This document shows, piece by piece, positions 13,073 through 18,950 of a stretch of DNA of 18,950 bases (positions are counted from its first letter, which is position 1; every line of letters begins with the position of its first letter). The stretch is from NCBI GenBank assembly GCA_049424465.1, contig JBMSSR010000016.1, positions 1 to 18,950 on the forward strand, written 5' to 3'. This DNA is from UBA668 sp049424465 (GTDB taxonomy: Bacteria > Actinomycetota > Acidimicrobiia > Acidimicrobiales > Ilumatobacteraceae). The translations under genes were made by a program, and so were the position numbers. The notes under the pieces are model-generated. The model was given only the letters and a program-made list of their open reading frames with translations. It did not search any database and was not told where the DNA came from.

Positions 13073-14629
13073 TCAGAGCTGCTCGGGGCGCAGCGTGGGG
13101 AACAGGATGACCTCCTTGATCGAGTTCACCCCGGCGATGAGCATCGCCACACGGTCCATGCCGATGCCCAGTCCACCGGTGGGTGGCATGCCGTACTCGA
13201 GCGCACGCAGATAGTCCTCGTCGACCGTGCCGCGCTCGGCGTCCCCCGCCTCCTTCGCCGCCTGCTCCTCCTCGAAGCGGATCCGCTGCTCGAGCGGGTC
13301 GTTCAGCTCGCTGTAGCCGTTGGCGAGCTCGCGGGCACCGACGAACAGCTCGAAGCGCTCGGTGAGGTGCGGGTCGTTGCGGTCGACGCGGGCGAGCGGC
13401 GAGATCTCGACGGGGTGGCCCGTGACGAAGGTGGGCGCGATGAGCGTGTGCTCGGCGGTGTGCTCGAACATCTCCTCGATGATCTTGCCGTTGGTCCAGT
13501 GCGGGGCGATCTGCACCCCGTGCTGCTCGGCGACGCGCCGCAGGTCGTGGTGCGGCATCGACGGATGGACAGCGGTACCGGTTGCCTCCTCGATGAGGTC
13601 GATCATGCGCGCCCTGCGCCACGGCTGTGCGAGGTCGATGTCCTCGGTCCCGCCGTCGGGGCGGAACACGGTGACCACCGAGCTGCCGGTTGCGTCGACC
13701 GCGGCCGTGGTGATGAGCCGCTCGGTGATCGCGATCATCTCGCTGTAGTCGGCGAACGCCTGGTACAGCTCCATCATCGTGAACTCGGGGTTGTGTCGTG
13801 TGCTGATGCCCTCGTTGCGGAAGATCCGCCCGATCTCGAACACGCGCTCCATGCCGCCGACGATGAGCCGCTTGAGGTGGAGCTCGAGCGCGATGCGCAG
13901 GTACAGCTGCATGTCGAGTGCGTTGTGGTGCGTGACGAAGGGGCGGGCGTGCGCCCCGCCGGCCTCGACGTGCAGCACCGGTGTCTCGACCTCGATGAAT
14001 CCGTCGGCGTGCAGCGTGCGGCGGAAGCTGGAGATGATCTCGTGACGGACGCGGAACGTGTGGCGCGCCTCGTCGTTGACGATGAGGTCGGCATAGCGCT
14101 GCCGGAAGCGCGTATCGGTGTCGGTGAGGCCGTGCCACTTGTCGGGCAGTGGGCGGAGGCCCTTTGCGAGCAGCTGCAGCCGCTCGACCTTGACGCTGAG
14201 CTCGCCCTTGCGCGTGGTCATGACGGTGCCGTGCACGCCGACCCAGTCGCCGAGGTCGAGGCTCTTGACGAAGTCGAAGGCGTCGTCGCCGACCACGGCC
14301 TTCGAGACGAACAGCTGCACATCGTCGTCGCGGTCGCGCACGGTGGCGAAGACGAGCTTGCCCGAGTCGCGCAGCAGCATGACGCGTCCGGCGATCGCCA
14401 CCGCAGTGTCGGTCTCGGTGCCGGGCTCGAGGTCGCCGTGCGCAGCGCGCAGCGCGGCGAGCGTGGTGCTGCGGTCGAACCGGTACGGGTAGGGCTCGGT
14501 GCCGCCGTCGCGGATCGTCGCGATGTCGGCAATGCGACGGGCGCGCTCGGCGGCCAGCCCGCTGCCGGCGGTCTCGTCGGCGGTCGTGCGCTCGGACGGC
14601 TCGTCGGGGGCGGGGGCGTCGCTGTTCAC
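13073..14629 (-). CDS. lysS: Lysyl-tRNA synthetase, class II
   Basis: 518 residues from GTG 14629. It charges tRNA-Lys with lysine in the cytoplasm. The N-terminal OB-fold anticodon-binding domain spans about residues 65-165 (VAIAGRVMLLRDSGKLVFAT, VGVHGTVMTTRKGELSVKVE). The class II catalytic core follows, with KWHGLTDTDTRFRQRYADLI, motif 1 around GFIEVETPVL, motif 2 RVFEIGRIFRNEG and motif 3 GGLGIGMDRVAMLIAG. The length is standard for bacterial LysS. The first 30 or so residues are acidic and poorly conserved. GTG 14629 is chosen because TACCGT lies nine bases upstream; the frame stays open much further, but that extension is antisense to the M15 gene and is rejected. It heads the lysS, DUF2804, dapD run. 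Confidence 0.96.
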   Translation of the reverse strand: MNSDAPAPDEPSERTTADETAGSGLAAERARRIADIATIRDGGTEPYPYRFDRSTTLAALRAAHGDLEPGTETDTAVAIAGRVMLLRDSGKLVFATVRDRDDDVQLFVSKAVVGDDAFDFVKSLDLGDWVGVHGTVMTTRKGELSVKVERLQLLAKGLRPLPDKWHGLTDTDTRFRQRYADLIVNDEARHTFRVRHEIISSFRRTLHADGFIEVETPVLHVEAGGAHARPFVTHHNALDMQLYLRIALELHLKRLIVGGMERVFEIGRIFRNEGISTRHNPEFTMMELYQAFADYSEMIAITERLITTAAVDATGSSVVTVFRPDGGTEDIDLAQPWRRARMIDLIEEATGTAVHPSMPHHDLRRVAEQHGVQIAPHWTNGKIIEEMFEHTAEHTLIAPTFVTGHPVEISPLARVDRNDPHLTERFELFVGARELANGYSELNDPLEQRIRFEEEQAAKEAGDAERGTVDEDYLRALEYGMPPTGGLGIGMDRVAMLIAGVNSIKEVILFPTLRPEQL

Positions 14630-14638
14630 AAGGGTCTG

Positions 14639-14644
14639 ACGGTA
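14639..14644 (-). promoter_or_regulatory. Putative -10 box of the lysS promoter
   Basis: Minus-strand TACCGT, nine bases, then GTG 14629. The spacing is the longest in the series, giving a leaderless mRNA or one with a leader of one to three bases. No Shine-Dalgarno sequence is visible. Confidence 0.48.
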
Positions 14645-14704
14645 CCCGATGCAGTGTCCGGTGGGCGGGAGTGGCAGGCCCACTGCCTCGCGGACGGCCA
14701 CTGG

Positions 14705-14710
14705 TAGCGT
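14705..14710 (+). promoter_or_regulatory. Putative -10 box for the M15 peptidase gene
   Basis: TAGCGT lies 18 bases before GTG 14729 and 36 bases before ATG 14747. Unlike the others it would give a short leader of roughly 10-30 bases. There is no Shine-Dalgarno sequence before either start, so the start remains uncertain. Confidence 0.33.
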
Positions 14711-14728
14711 TCGTGCCGACCGCACGCC

Positions 14729-16138
14729 GTGCTGCGGCACACCACGATGGCACCCCCCGAACCGCGCCCCTTCCGACGTCGTCCCGGCGTCGCCCTCGCC
14801 GCCGGTGTCGTGCTGTCGGTCCTCGTCGCGGCAGGTGTCACCGGGGCGGCGCCACCCGGTGGTGGCGACGGGGTCGTCAGCCCCGCCGATGCCTCGTCGC
14901 CGGCCGACCCCGTCGACCCGGCGGGTGACGTCGTGACCGTGTTCGAGCGCGGCGACCTGACGACAACGGTGCGCGACAAGGTCGTCGCGGCGGCTCGCTC
15001 GGTCGGCGCGGGGTACGGCACCGGCCGTGGCTTCACGGGAATGATGTCGGCCCTCCGCAGGGGCGGGGTGGCGTACGTGCAGTCGAGCGGCCCGGGATGG
15101 GCGTTCCCGATGGCCGTCACCGCGTTCCCCGCCGACGTCGTCCGTGGCCTGATGGGCCGCGACATGTCGGCGCGCGTCGGCGGCGCGAACGTCGTGATGG
15201 GCGAGCGCTCGGCGACGTTCCACGGCGTCCAGGCCGGCGACACCATCCAGTTCGGCATCAACTCGTCGCTCGTCACCTTCACGATCTCGTACGTCGCGCC
15301 CGATGCCGAGGTCGGCGGTACCGAGGTGCTGATGACGACCGATCAGGCGCGCCGACTCGGCGCCACCACCGACACGCGAGCGGTGGTGATGCCACCCTTC
15401 GACCGGGTCGCGCTCACCTCGGCACTGGCCGCGCGGGGCATCACCAACACGACGACGATCCGTGTGCGCACCACATGGGACGCGTTCGACCCCGACTCGA
15501 CGATGAGCCTCATCGAGACGAAGGTCGCCCTCGGCGAGTTCGACATCGACTACGCCAACCTCACCGACTCGGGGTGGACGGCCATCGACCCCGACTGGCG
15601 AACCGCCAACATCCCGGCGACGCGCGAGCCGTACCCGACAGGTATCTCTGCCCGCTGTCACCGCCTCGTCCGGTCCGACCTGTACGCGGCCCTGCAGGAG
15701 GTGGCGACGACGCTGCCGCAGCTGGTCAACTCGCGCCCGACCGGCATCGACGTCACCAACACCAACACCTATGGCGGCTGCTCCATCGGCCTCGCACGGT
15801 TCTCGCGCTACGGCGCATCGGTGGGCACCATCTCGCGCCACTCGTGGGGGCAGCCCATCGACATGAGCACGGTCGACAACTGCCAGGGCTGCGTGCCGCA
15901 GTTCGACTGCCGCATCGTGCGCATCTTCCGCAAGCACGGTTTCTCGTGGGGTGGCAACTACCTGCGCCCGGACGGCATGCACTTCGAGTGGGTGGGCGAG
16001 CCGCGCAACACCTACCAGTACCCGTCCCGGTACTGCCCCAACCTCGCGCCCGCCGTCGGTCTCGCTGCAGCATCGGCACCACCGGGCTTCGACCCGCGGG
16101 CCGAACTGTTCGCCGACGACGGCCTCACCGTCGACTGA
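14729..16138 (+). CDS. Exported M15-family peptidase (D-Ala-D-Ala carboxypeptidase-like) with an unusual N-terminal half
   Basis: 469 residues from GTG 14729 (ATG 14747 gives 463). RRR followed by PGVALAAGVVLSVLVAAGVT is a signal peptide or membrane anchor; a Pro/Asp/Ser linker follows. Residues about 300-450 form an M15 zinc peptidase: H371 and D378 in SRHSWGQPIDMS, and D415 and H418 in RPDGMHFEW, matching the HxxxxxxD plus (D/E)xxH zinc and catalytic layout of VanY and Ply500-like enzymes that trim peptidoglycan stem peptides. Several Cys in the C-terminal half (C310 and others in GGCS, NCQGC, FDC and RYC) suit disulfides outside the cell. Residues about 65-290 are not a known peptidoglycan-binding domain; VVMGERSATFHGVQAGDTIQ loosely recalls the extracytoplasmic part of FtsX/MacB permeases. 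It is divergent from lysS and upstream of the flavoprotein gene. Confidence 0.8.
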   Translation: MLRHTTMAPPEPRPFRRRPGVALAAGVVLSVLVAAGVTGAAPPGGGDGVVSPADASSPADPVDPAGDVVTVFERGDLTTTVRDKVVAAARSVGAGYGTGRGFTGMMSALRRGGVAYVQSSGPGWAFPMAVTAFPADVVRGLMGRDMSARVGGANVVMGERSATFHGVQAGDTIQFGINSSLVTFTISYVAPDAEVGGTEVLMTTDQARRLGATTDTRAVVMPPFDRVALTSALAARGITNTTTIRVRTTWDAFDPDSTMSLIETKVALGEFDIDYANLTDSGWTAIDPDWRTANIPATREPYPTGISARCHRLVRSDLYAALQEVATTLPQLVNSRPTGIDVTNTNTYGGCSIGLARFSRYGASVGTISRHSWGQPIDMSTVDNCQGCVPQFDCRIVRIFRKHGFSWGGNYLRPDGMHFEWVGEPRNTYQYPSRYCPNLAPAVGLAAASAPPGFDPRAELFADDGLTVD

Positions 16139-16168
16139 GCGTCACCCCGCCGTGCCGCGGCCCAGCGG

Positions 16169-16174
16169 TAGCCT
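16169..16174 (+). promoter_or_regulatory. Putative -10 box of a leaderless promoter for the flavoprotein gene
   Basis: TAGCCT, seven bases (GCCAGCC), then GTG 16182, in the 43-base gap after the M15 gene. No Shine-Dalgarno sequence. It supports GTG 16182 as the start, where the FAD-binding motif begins at once. Confidence 0.55.
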
Positions 16175-16181
16175 GCCAGCC

Positions 16182-17543
16182 GTGTCGACCCGCTTCGTCA
16201 TCATCGGGGGTGGCCCCGCCGGCAATACCGCCGCCACCCATGCCGCCCGCTTCGGCGCGCAGGTCACGCTGATCGAGCGTGACGTCATCGGCGGTGCCGC
16301 CCACCTGTGGGACTGCATCCCGTCCAAGACCATGATCGCCACGGGCGGGGCGATGAGCTTCACCCGACGCATCCGTGGCATGGGCCTCGAGCAGCAGCAG
16401 GCCGAGGTCGACGTCGACGCCCTGACCGAGCGCATCGAGGGCATCAAGCAGCACCTCAAGTCGAACACCACCGAGCTGCTCACCAGCCAGGGGGTCGAGC
16501 TGTTGCACGGCAGCGCACGACTCGTGGGGCCGAACGAGATCGAGGTGGTCACGGCGGCCGGCACGCGGATGCTCGAGGCCGACGCGGTGCTCATCGCCAC
16601 CGGCACGAGCCCGCGCATCCCCGAGTGGTGCGCGCCCGACGGCGAGCGCATCCTCACGACGCGCGACTGCTACCCGCCGCGCATCTTCCCCTCGAGCATG
16701 ACCGTCATCGGTTCCGGCGTCACGGGTGTCGAGTTCGTGCACATGTTCTCCAGCTTCGGCGCCGAGGTCACGCTCGTCGTCAGCCGACAGCAGGTGCTCC
16801 CGCAGAAGGACCCCGAGGTGGCCGCCGTCCTCGAGGACGACTTCCTGCGTCGCGGTGTCCGCCTGCTCAAGGGTGCGCGGGCGACGTCGATCGAGCGCGA
16901 GGGCGACGAGGTGGTCGTACGGTGCGACGACGGTCGCGTCGTGCGCAGCAGCCATGCCGTGCTCGCCATCGGATCGGTGCCCAACACGGCCGGCCTCGGC
17001 CTCGAGGCGGCGGGTGTCGAGCTCGACCGCAACGGCTACGTCTCGATCAACAGCTACTGCCAGAGCAGCCAGTCGCACATCTACGCCGCGGGTGACGTCA
17101 GCGGCAAGCTGCCGCTCAGCAGCGTCGCCAGCGTGCAGGGGCGCAAGGTCGCCGAGCACATCATGGGCCGCACGCGCGGTACCCATCGAGAGCTCGATTA
17201 CGACAAGGCGGCCAGTGCCATCTTCACCGAGCCCGAGATCGCCGACGTCGGCCTGGCGGAGGCCGAGGCGTTCGCCGTCGGGCGCAAGATCCGCGTCACC
17301 AAGGTGCCGTTCAGCGCGACGCCCAAGGCGCTCATCAACAACGACTCACGCGGCTTCGTGAAGATCATCAGCGACCCGGCCACCGGTGTGGTGCTCGGCG
17401 GCTCGATCGTGGGTCGCCACGCGGCCGAGTTGATCAGTGTGATCGCCCTGGCGGTGACGGCCAATCTGCGCGTCACCGACATCGTCGAGAGCCTGTTGGT
17501 GCACCCGGCGCTGGCCGAGGCGCTGGCAGAGGCTGCCGACTGA
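16182..17543 (+). CDS. LpdA-like FAD-dependent NAD(P)H oxidoreductase (quinone-reductase type, not lipoamide dehydrogenase)
   Basis: 453 residues from GTG 16182. It belongs to the pyridine nucleotide-disulfide oxidoreductase family. FAD binding: VIIGGGPAGNTAA at 6-18 and HIYAAGDVSGKLPLSSVA. NAD(P) binding: VIGSGVTGVEFV. The dimerisation domain follows AIFTEPEIADVG. In true lipoamide dehydrogenases the active-site disulfide reads GGTCLNVGC; here it is GGAAHLWDC, with A40 in place of the first Cys and only C45 left, so thiol-disulfide exchange is not possible in the usual way. DGERILTTRDCY, LPQKDPEVA and IGSVPNTAGLGLE closely recall M. tuberculosis LpdA (Rv3303c), an NAD(P)H:quinone reductase lacking the same Cys. 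Yet the C-terminal His-Glu pair (H441, E446 in VHPALAEALAE), lost in the mycobacterial protein as I recall it, is kept here. It converges on the carboxylase gene with a three-base gap. Confidence 0.87.
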   Translation: MSTRFVIIGGGPAGNTAATHAARFGAQVTLIERDVIGGAAHLWDCIPSKTMIATGGAMSFTRRIRGMGLEQQQAEVDVDALTERIEGIKQHLKSNTTELLTSQGVELLHGSARLVGPNEIEVVTAAGTRMLEADAVLIATGTSPRIPEWCAPDGERILTTRDCYPPRIFPSSMTVIGSGVTGVEFVHMFSSFGAEVTLVVSRQQVLPQKDPEVAAVLEDDFLRRGVRLLKGARATSIEREGDEVVVRCDDGRVVRSSHAVLAIGSVPNTAGLGLEAAGVELDRNGYVSINSYCQSSQSHIYAAGDVSGKLPLSSVASVQGRKVAEHIMGRTRGTHRELDYDKAASAIFTEPEIADVGLAEAEAFAVGRKIRVTKVPFSATPKALINNDSRGFVKIISDPATGVVLGGSIVGRHAAELISVIALAVTANLRVTDIVESLLVHPALAEALAEAAD

Positions 17544-17546
17544 CCG

Positions 17547-18950
17547 TCAGCCGACGACGACCACCACGTCGCCGGAGCCGACCGTGTCGCCGGCCTTGAC
17601 GCGGATCTCCTTCACGGTGCCGGACGTCTCGGCCGTGATCTGGTTCTCCATCTTCATGGCCTCGAGCACGACGACGGCCTGACCGGCCTCGACCTGCTGG
17701 CCGACCTCGACGAGCACCTTCACGATGGTGCCCTGCATCGGCACGGCGACCTGACCACTGCCGCCCCCCGACGAACCGCCCGACCCGCCACCGGCGCGTG
17801 CCGGCTTGCGGCCGGCGCCGGCTGCGGCCGGCGCTGCGGCGACCATCGGGGTGTCGGGCACCCACATCTTGATCTCGAAGCGCTTGCCGTTGACCTCGAC
17901 CGTGGTGGTGCGCTGCACGAGCGCAGCGGCATCGCCGTCGGCGGAGGGTGCGGCAGCGGGCCCGACGCCCGACAGGTCGAGGACCTCCTCGACCCATTTG
18001 GTGCTGTGGCGCATCGCCTGGAAGTCGGCGTGGCGGAGGATGGCCAGGTCGGCAGGGATGGTGGTGGCGACGCCCTCGACCACCATCTCCTCGAGGGCGC
18101 GGATGGTGCGGGCGATGGCCGTCGGGCGGTCCTTGCCCCACACGATGAGCTTGCCGACGAGGTTGTCGTAGTACTGGCTGACGGTGTCGCCGCTCTCGTA
18201 GCCGGCGTCGAACCGCACGCCGAAGCCGTCGGGTGCGACCAACGTGGTGACGGTGCCGGGGGAGGGCAGGAACTTGCCGCCTGCGGGGTTCTCGGCGTTG
18301 ATGCGCACCTCGATGCCGTGGCCGCGGCGCTGGGCGGCGACCTGCTCCTGGGTCATCGGCAGTGGTTCGCCACTCGCGACGCGGATCTGCCACTCGACGA
18401 GGTCGATGCCGGTGATGACCTCGGTGACCGGGTGCTCGACCTGCAGGCGGGTGTTCATCTCGAGGAAGAAGAACTCGCCGTCCTGGTAGATGAACTCGAC
18501 GGTGCCGGCGTTGTAGTAGCCGACCGCCTTGGCGGCCTTGATGGCGGCCTCACCCATCGCGTCCTCGACGCCGGGGGCCATCATCGCCGACGGGGCTTCC
18601 TCGATGAGTTTCTGGTGGCGTCGCTGCGCCGAGCAGTCGCGGGTGCTGACCCACACGACGTTGCCGTGGTGATCGCCGACGATCTGCACCTCGACGTGGC
18701 GCGGCCACGTGAGGTACTTCTCGACGTAGATCTCGTCTCGCCCGAAGAAGGCCTTGGCCTCGCGTTGGGCGCTCTCCATCGCCCCCTGCACCTCGTCGGC
18801 GCTGCGCACGACCTTCATGCCGCGGCCGCCGCCGCCGTACGCCGCCTTGATGGCGACCGGCCAGCCGTACTCGTTGCCGAAGCGAGTGATCTCGTCGGCA
18901 GAGGTGACGAAGTCGGTGGTGCCGGGCACGATGGGCGCGGGGCCCGCCCC
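17547..18950 (-). CDS. Biotin-dependent acyl-CoA carboxylase alpha subunit (biotin carboxylase plus biotin carrier), partial
   Basis: 467 residues are visible; the frame is still open at the right edge, and about 120 N-terminal residues are missing. The protein carboxylates biotin using ATP and bicarbonate and carries it to a separate carboxyltransferase beta subunit, giving malonyl-CoA or methylmalonyl-CoA. ATP-grasp signs are KAAYGGGGRGMKVV, STRDCSAQRRHQKLIEEAPS, EFFFLEMNTRLQVEHPVTE and VASGEPLP, then the C-domain with EVRINAENP. A Gly/Ser-rich linker (GGGSGGSSGGGSG) joins the carrier domain, whose biotinylated Lys in EAMKMENQI lies 34 residues from the end, the standard distance. The layout matches AccA3 or PccA of actinobacteria. 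Substrate choice lies with the beta subunit, which is not in the window. With the mutase it would complete the propionyl-CoA to succinyl-CoA route. Confidence 0.93.
   Translation of the reverse strand, partial: GAGPAPIVPGTTDFVTSADEITRFGNEYGWPVAIKAAYGGGGRGMKVVRSADEVQGAMESAQREAKAFFGRDEIYVEKYLTWPRHVEVQIVGDHHGNVVWVSTRDCSAQRRHQKLIEEAPSAMMAPGVEDAMGEAAIKAAKAVGYYNAGTVEFIYQDGEFFFLEMNTRLQVEHPVTEVITGIDLVEWQIRVASGEPLPMTQEQVAAQRRGHGIEVRINAENPAGGKFLPSPGTVTTLVAPDGFGVRFDAGYESGDTVSQYYDNLVGKLIVWGKDRPTAIARTIRALEEMVVEGVATTIPADLAILRHADFQAMRHSTKWVEEVLDLSGVGPAAAPSADGDAAALVQRTTTVEVNGKRFEIKMWVPDTPMVAAAPAAAGAGRKPARAGGGSGGSSGGGSGQVAVPMQGTIVKVLVEVGQQVEAGQAVVVLEAMKMENQITAETSGTVKEIRVKAGDTVGSGDVVVVVG

Noticed and set aside
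14632..15982. In-frame upstream extension of lysS that would give a protein of 969 residues.
   Set aside because: The extension is antisense to the M15 peptidase and has no homology signal; LysS of about 500 residues is complete from GTG 14629.
1..18950. A defence island, biosynthetic cluster, prophage or mobile element.
   Set aside because: No recombinase, transposase, phage, toxin, nuclease, NRPS or PKS gene and no terminal repeats or tRNA were seen; gene style is even across the window and most genes are housekeeping or metabolic.

Overview
This is an 18.95 kb stretch of GC-rich chromosome with very tight gene packing, frequent GTG starts and no tRNA, rRNA, insertion sequence, CRISPR array or gene-free gap above 300 bases. 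The gene content points to a high-GC actinobacterium: an actinobacterial-type DapD, a mycobacterial LpdA-like flavoprotein, an AccA3-like biotin carboxylase and a DUF2804 protein. Gene style and promoter style would fit the Acidimicrobiia (Ilumatobacter-like), but that lineage is an inference. I see sixteen protein genes, fourteen complete and two cut by the window ends.

Layout. Bases 1-147 are the tail of a probable MoeB/ThiF-type adenylyltransferase. A minus-strand pair follows: a class II aldolase/adducin protein (1926-1111) and an RhtA/EamA exporter (1100-207). Divergent from it run a Rid-family protein (1965-2375), the large subunit of methylmalonyl-CoA mutase (2404-3990) and a lipoprotein (4032-4691). 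These meet a minus-strand group made of an acyl-CoA synthetase (7899-6157), an alpha/beta hydrolase (6153-5320) and a nitroreductase (5275-4718). Divergent again are 3-methyladenine DNA glycosylase I (7935-8558) and an MgtA-type P-type ATPase (8594-11074). Next is a minus-strand lysine-themed cluster, lysS, DUF2804 and dapD (14629-11076). An exported M15 peptidase (14729-16138) and an LpdA-like flavoprotein (16182-17543) run rightward, facing the truncated biotin-dependent carboxylase alpha subunit (18950-17547).

How the genes fit together. The acyl-CoA synthetase, acyl-CoA carboxylase alpha subunit and methylmalonyl-CoA mutase all fit acyl-CoA and propionyl-CoA catabolism (propionyl-CoA to methylmalonyl-CoA to succinyl-CoA). 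They are in separate transcription units, so this is a pathway link and not an operon. LysS and DapD link lysine charging with diaminopimelate/lysine synthesis.

The clearest pattern that the genes alone do not explain is a repeated promoter layout. Seven genes that lead a transcription unit or follow a short gap have a TANNNT hexamer 6-9 bases before the start codon, and an eighth has a close variant. None of these has a Shine-Dalgarno sequence, so leaderless transcripts are likely. dapD, inside an operon, instead has a textbook AGGAGG. Several enzymes also lack a hallmark residue: the flavoprotein has lost one disulfide Cys, the aldolase-like protein the catalytic Glu, and the Rid protein the Arg. 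I found no convincing new multi-gene system. The best leads are the leaderless pattern, the hybrid flavoprotein active site and the unusual N-terminal half of the M15 peptidase.
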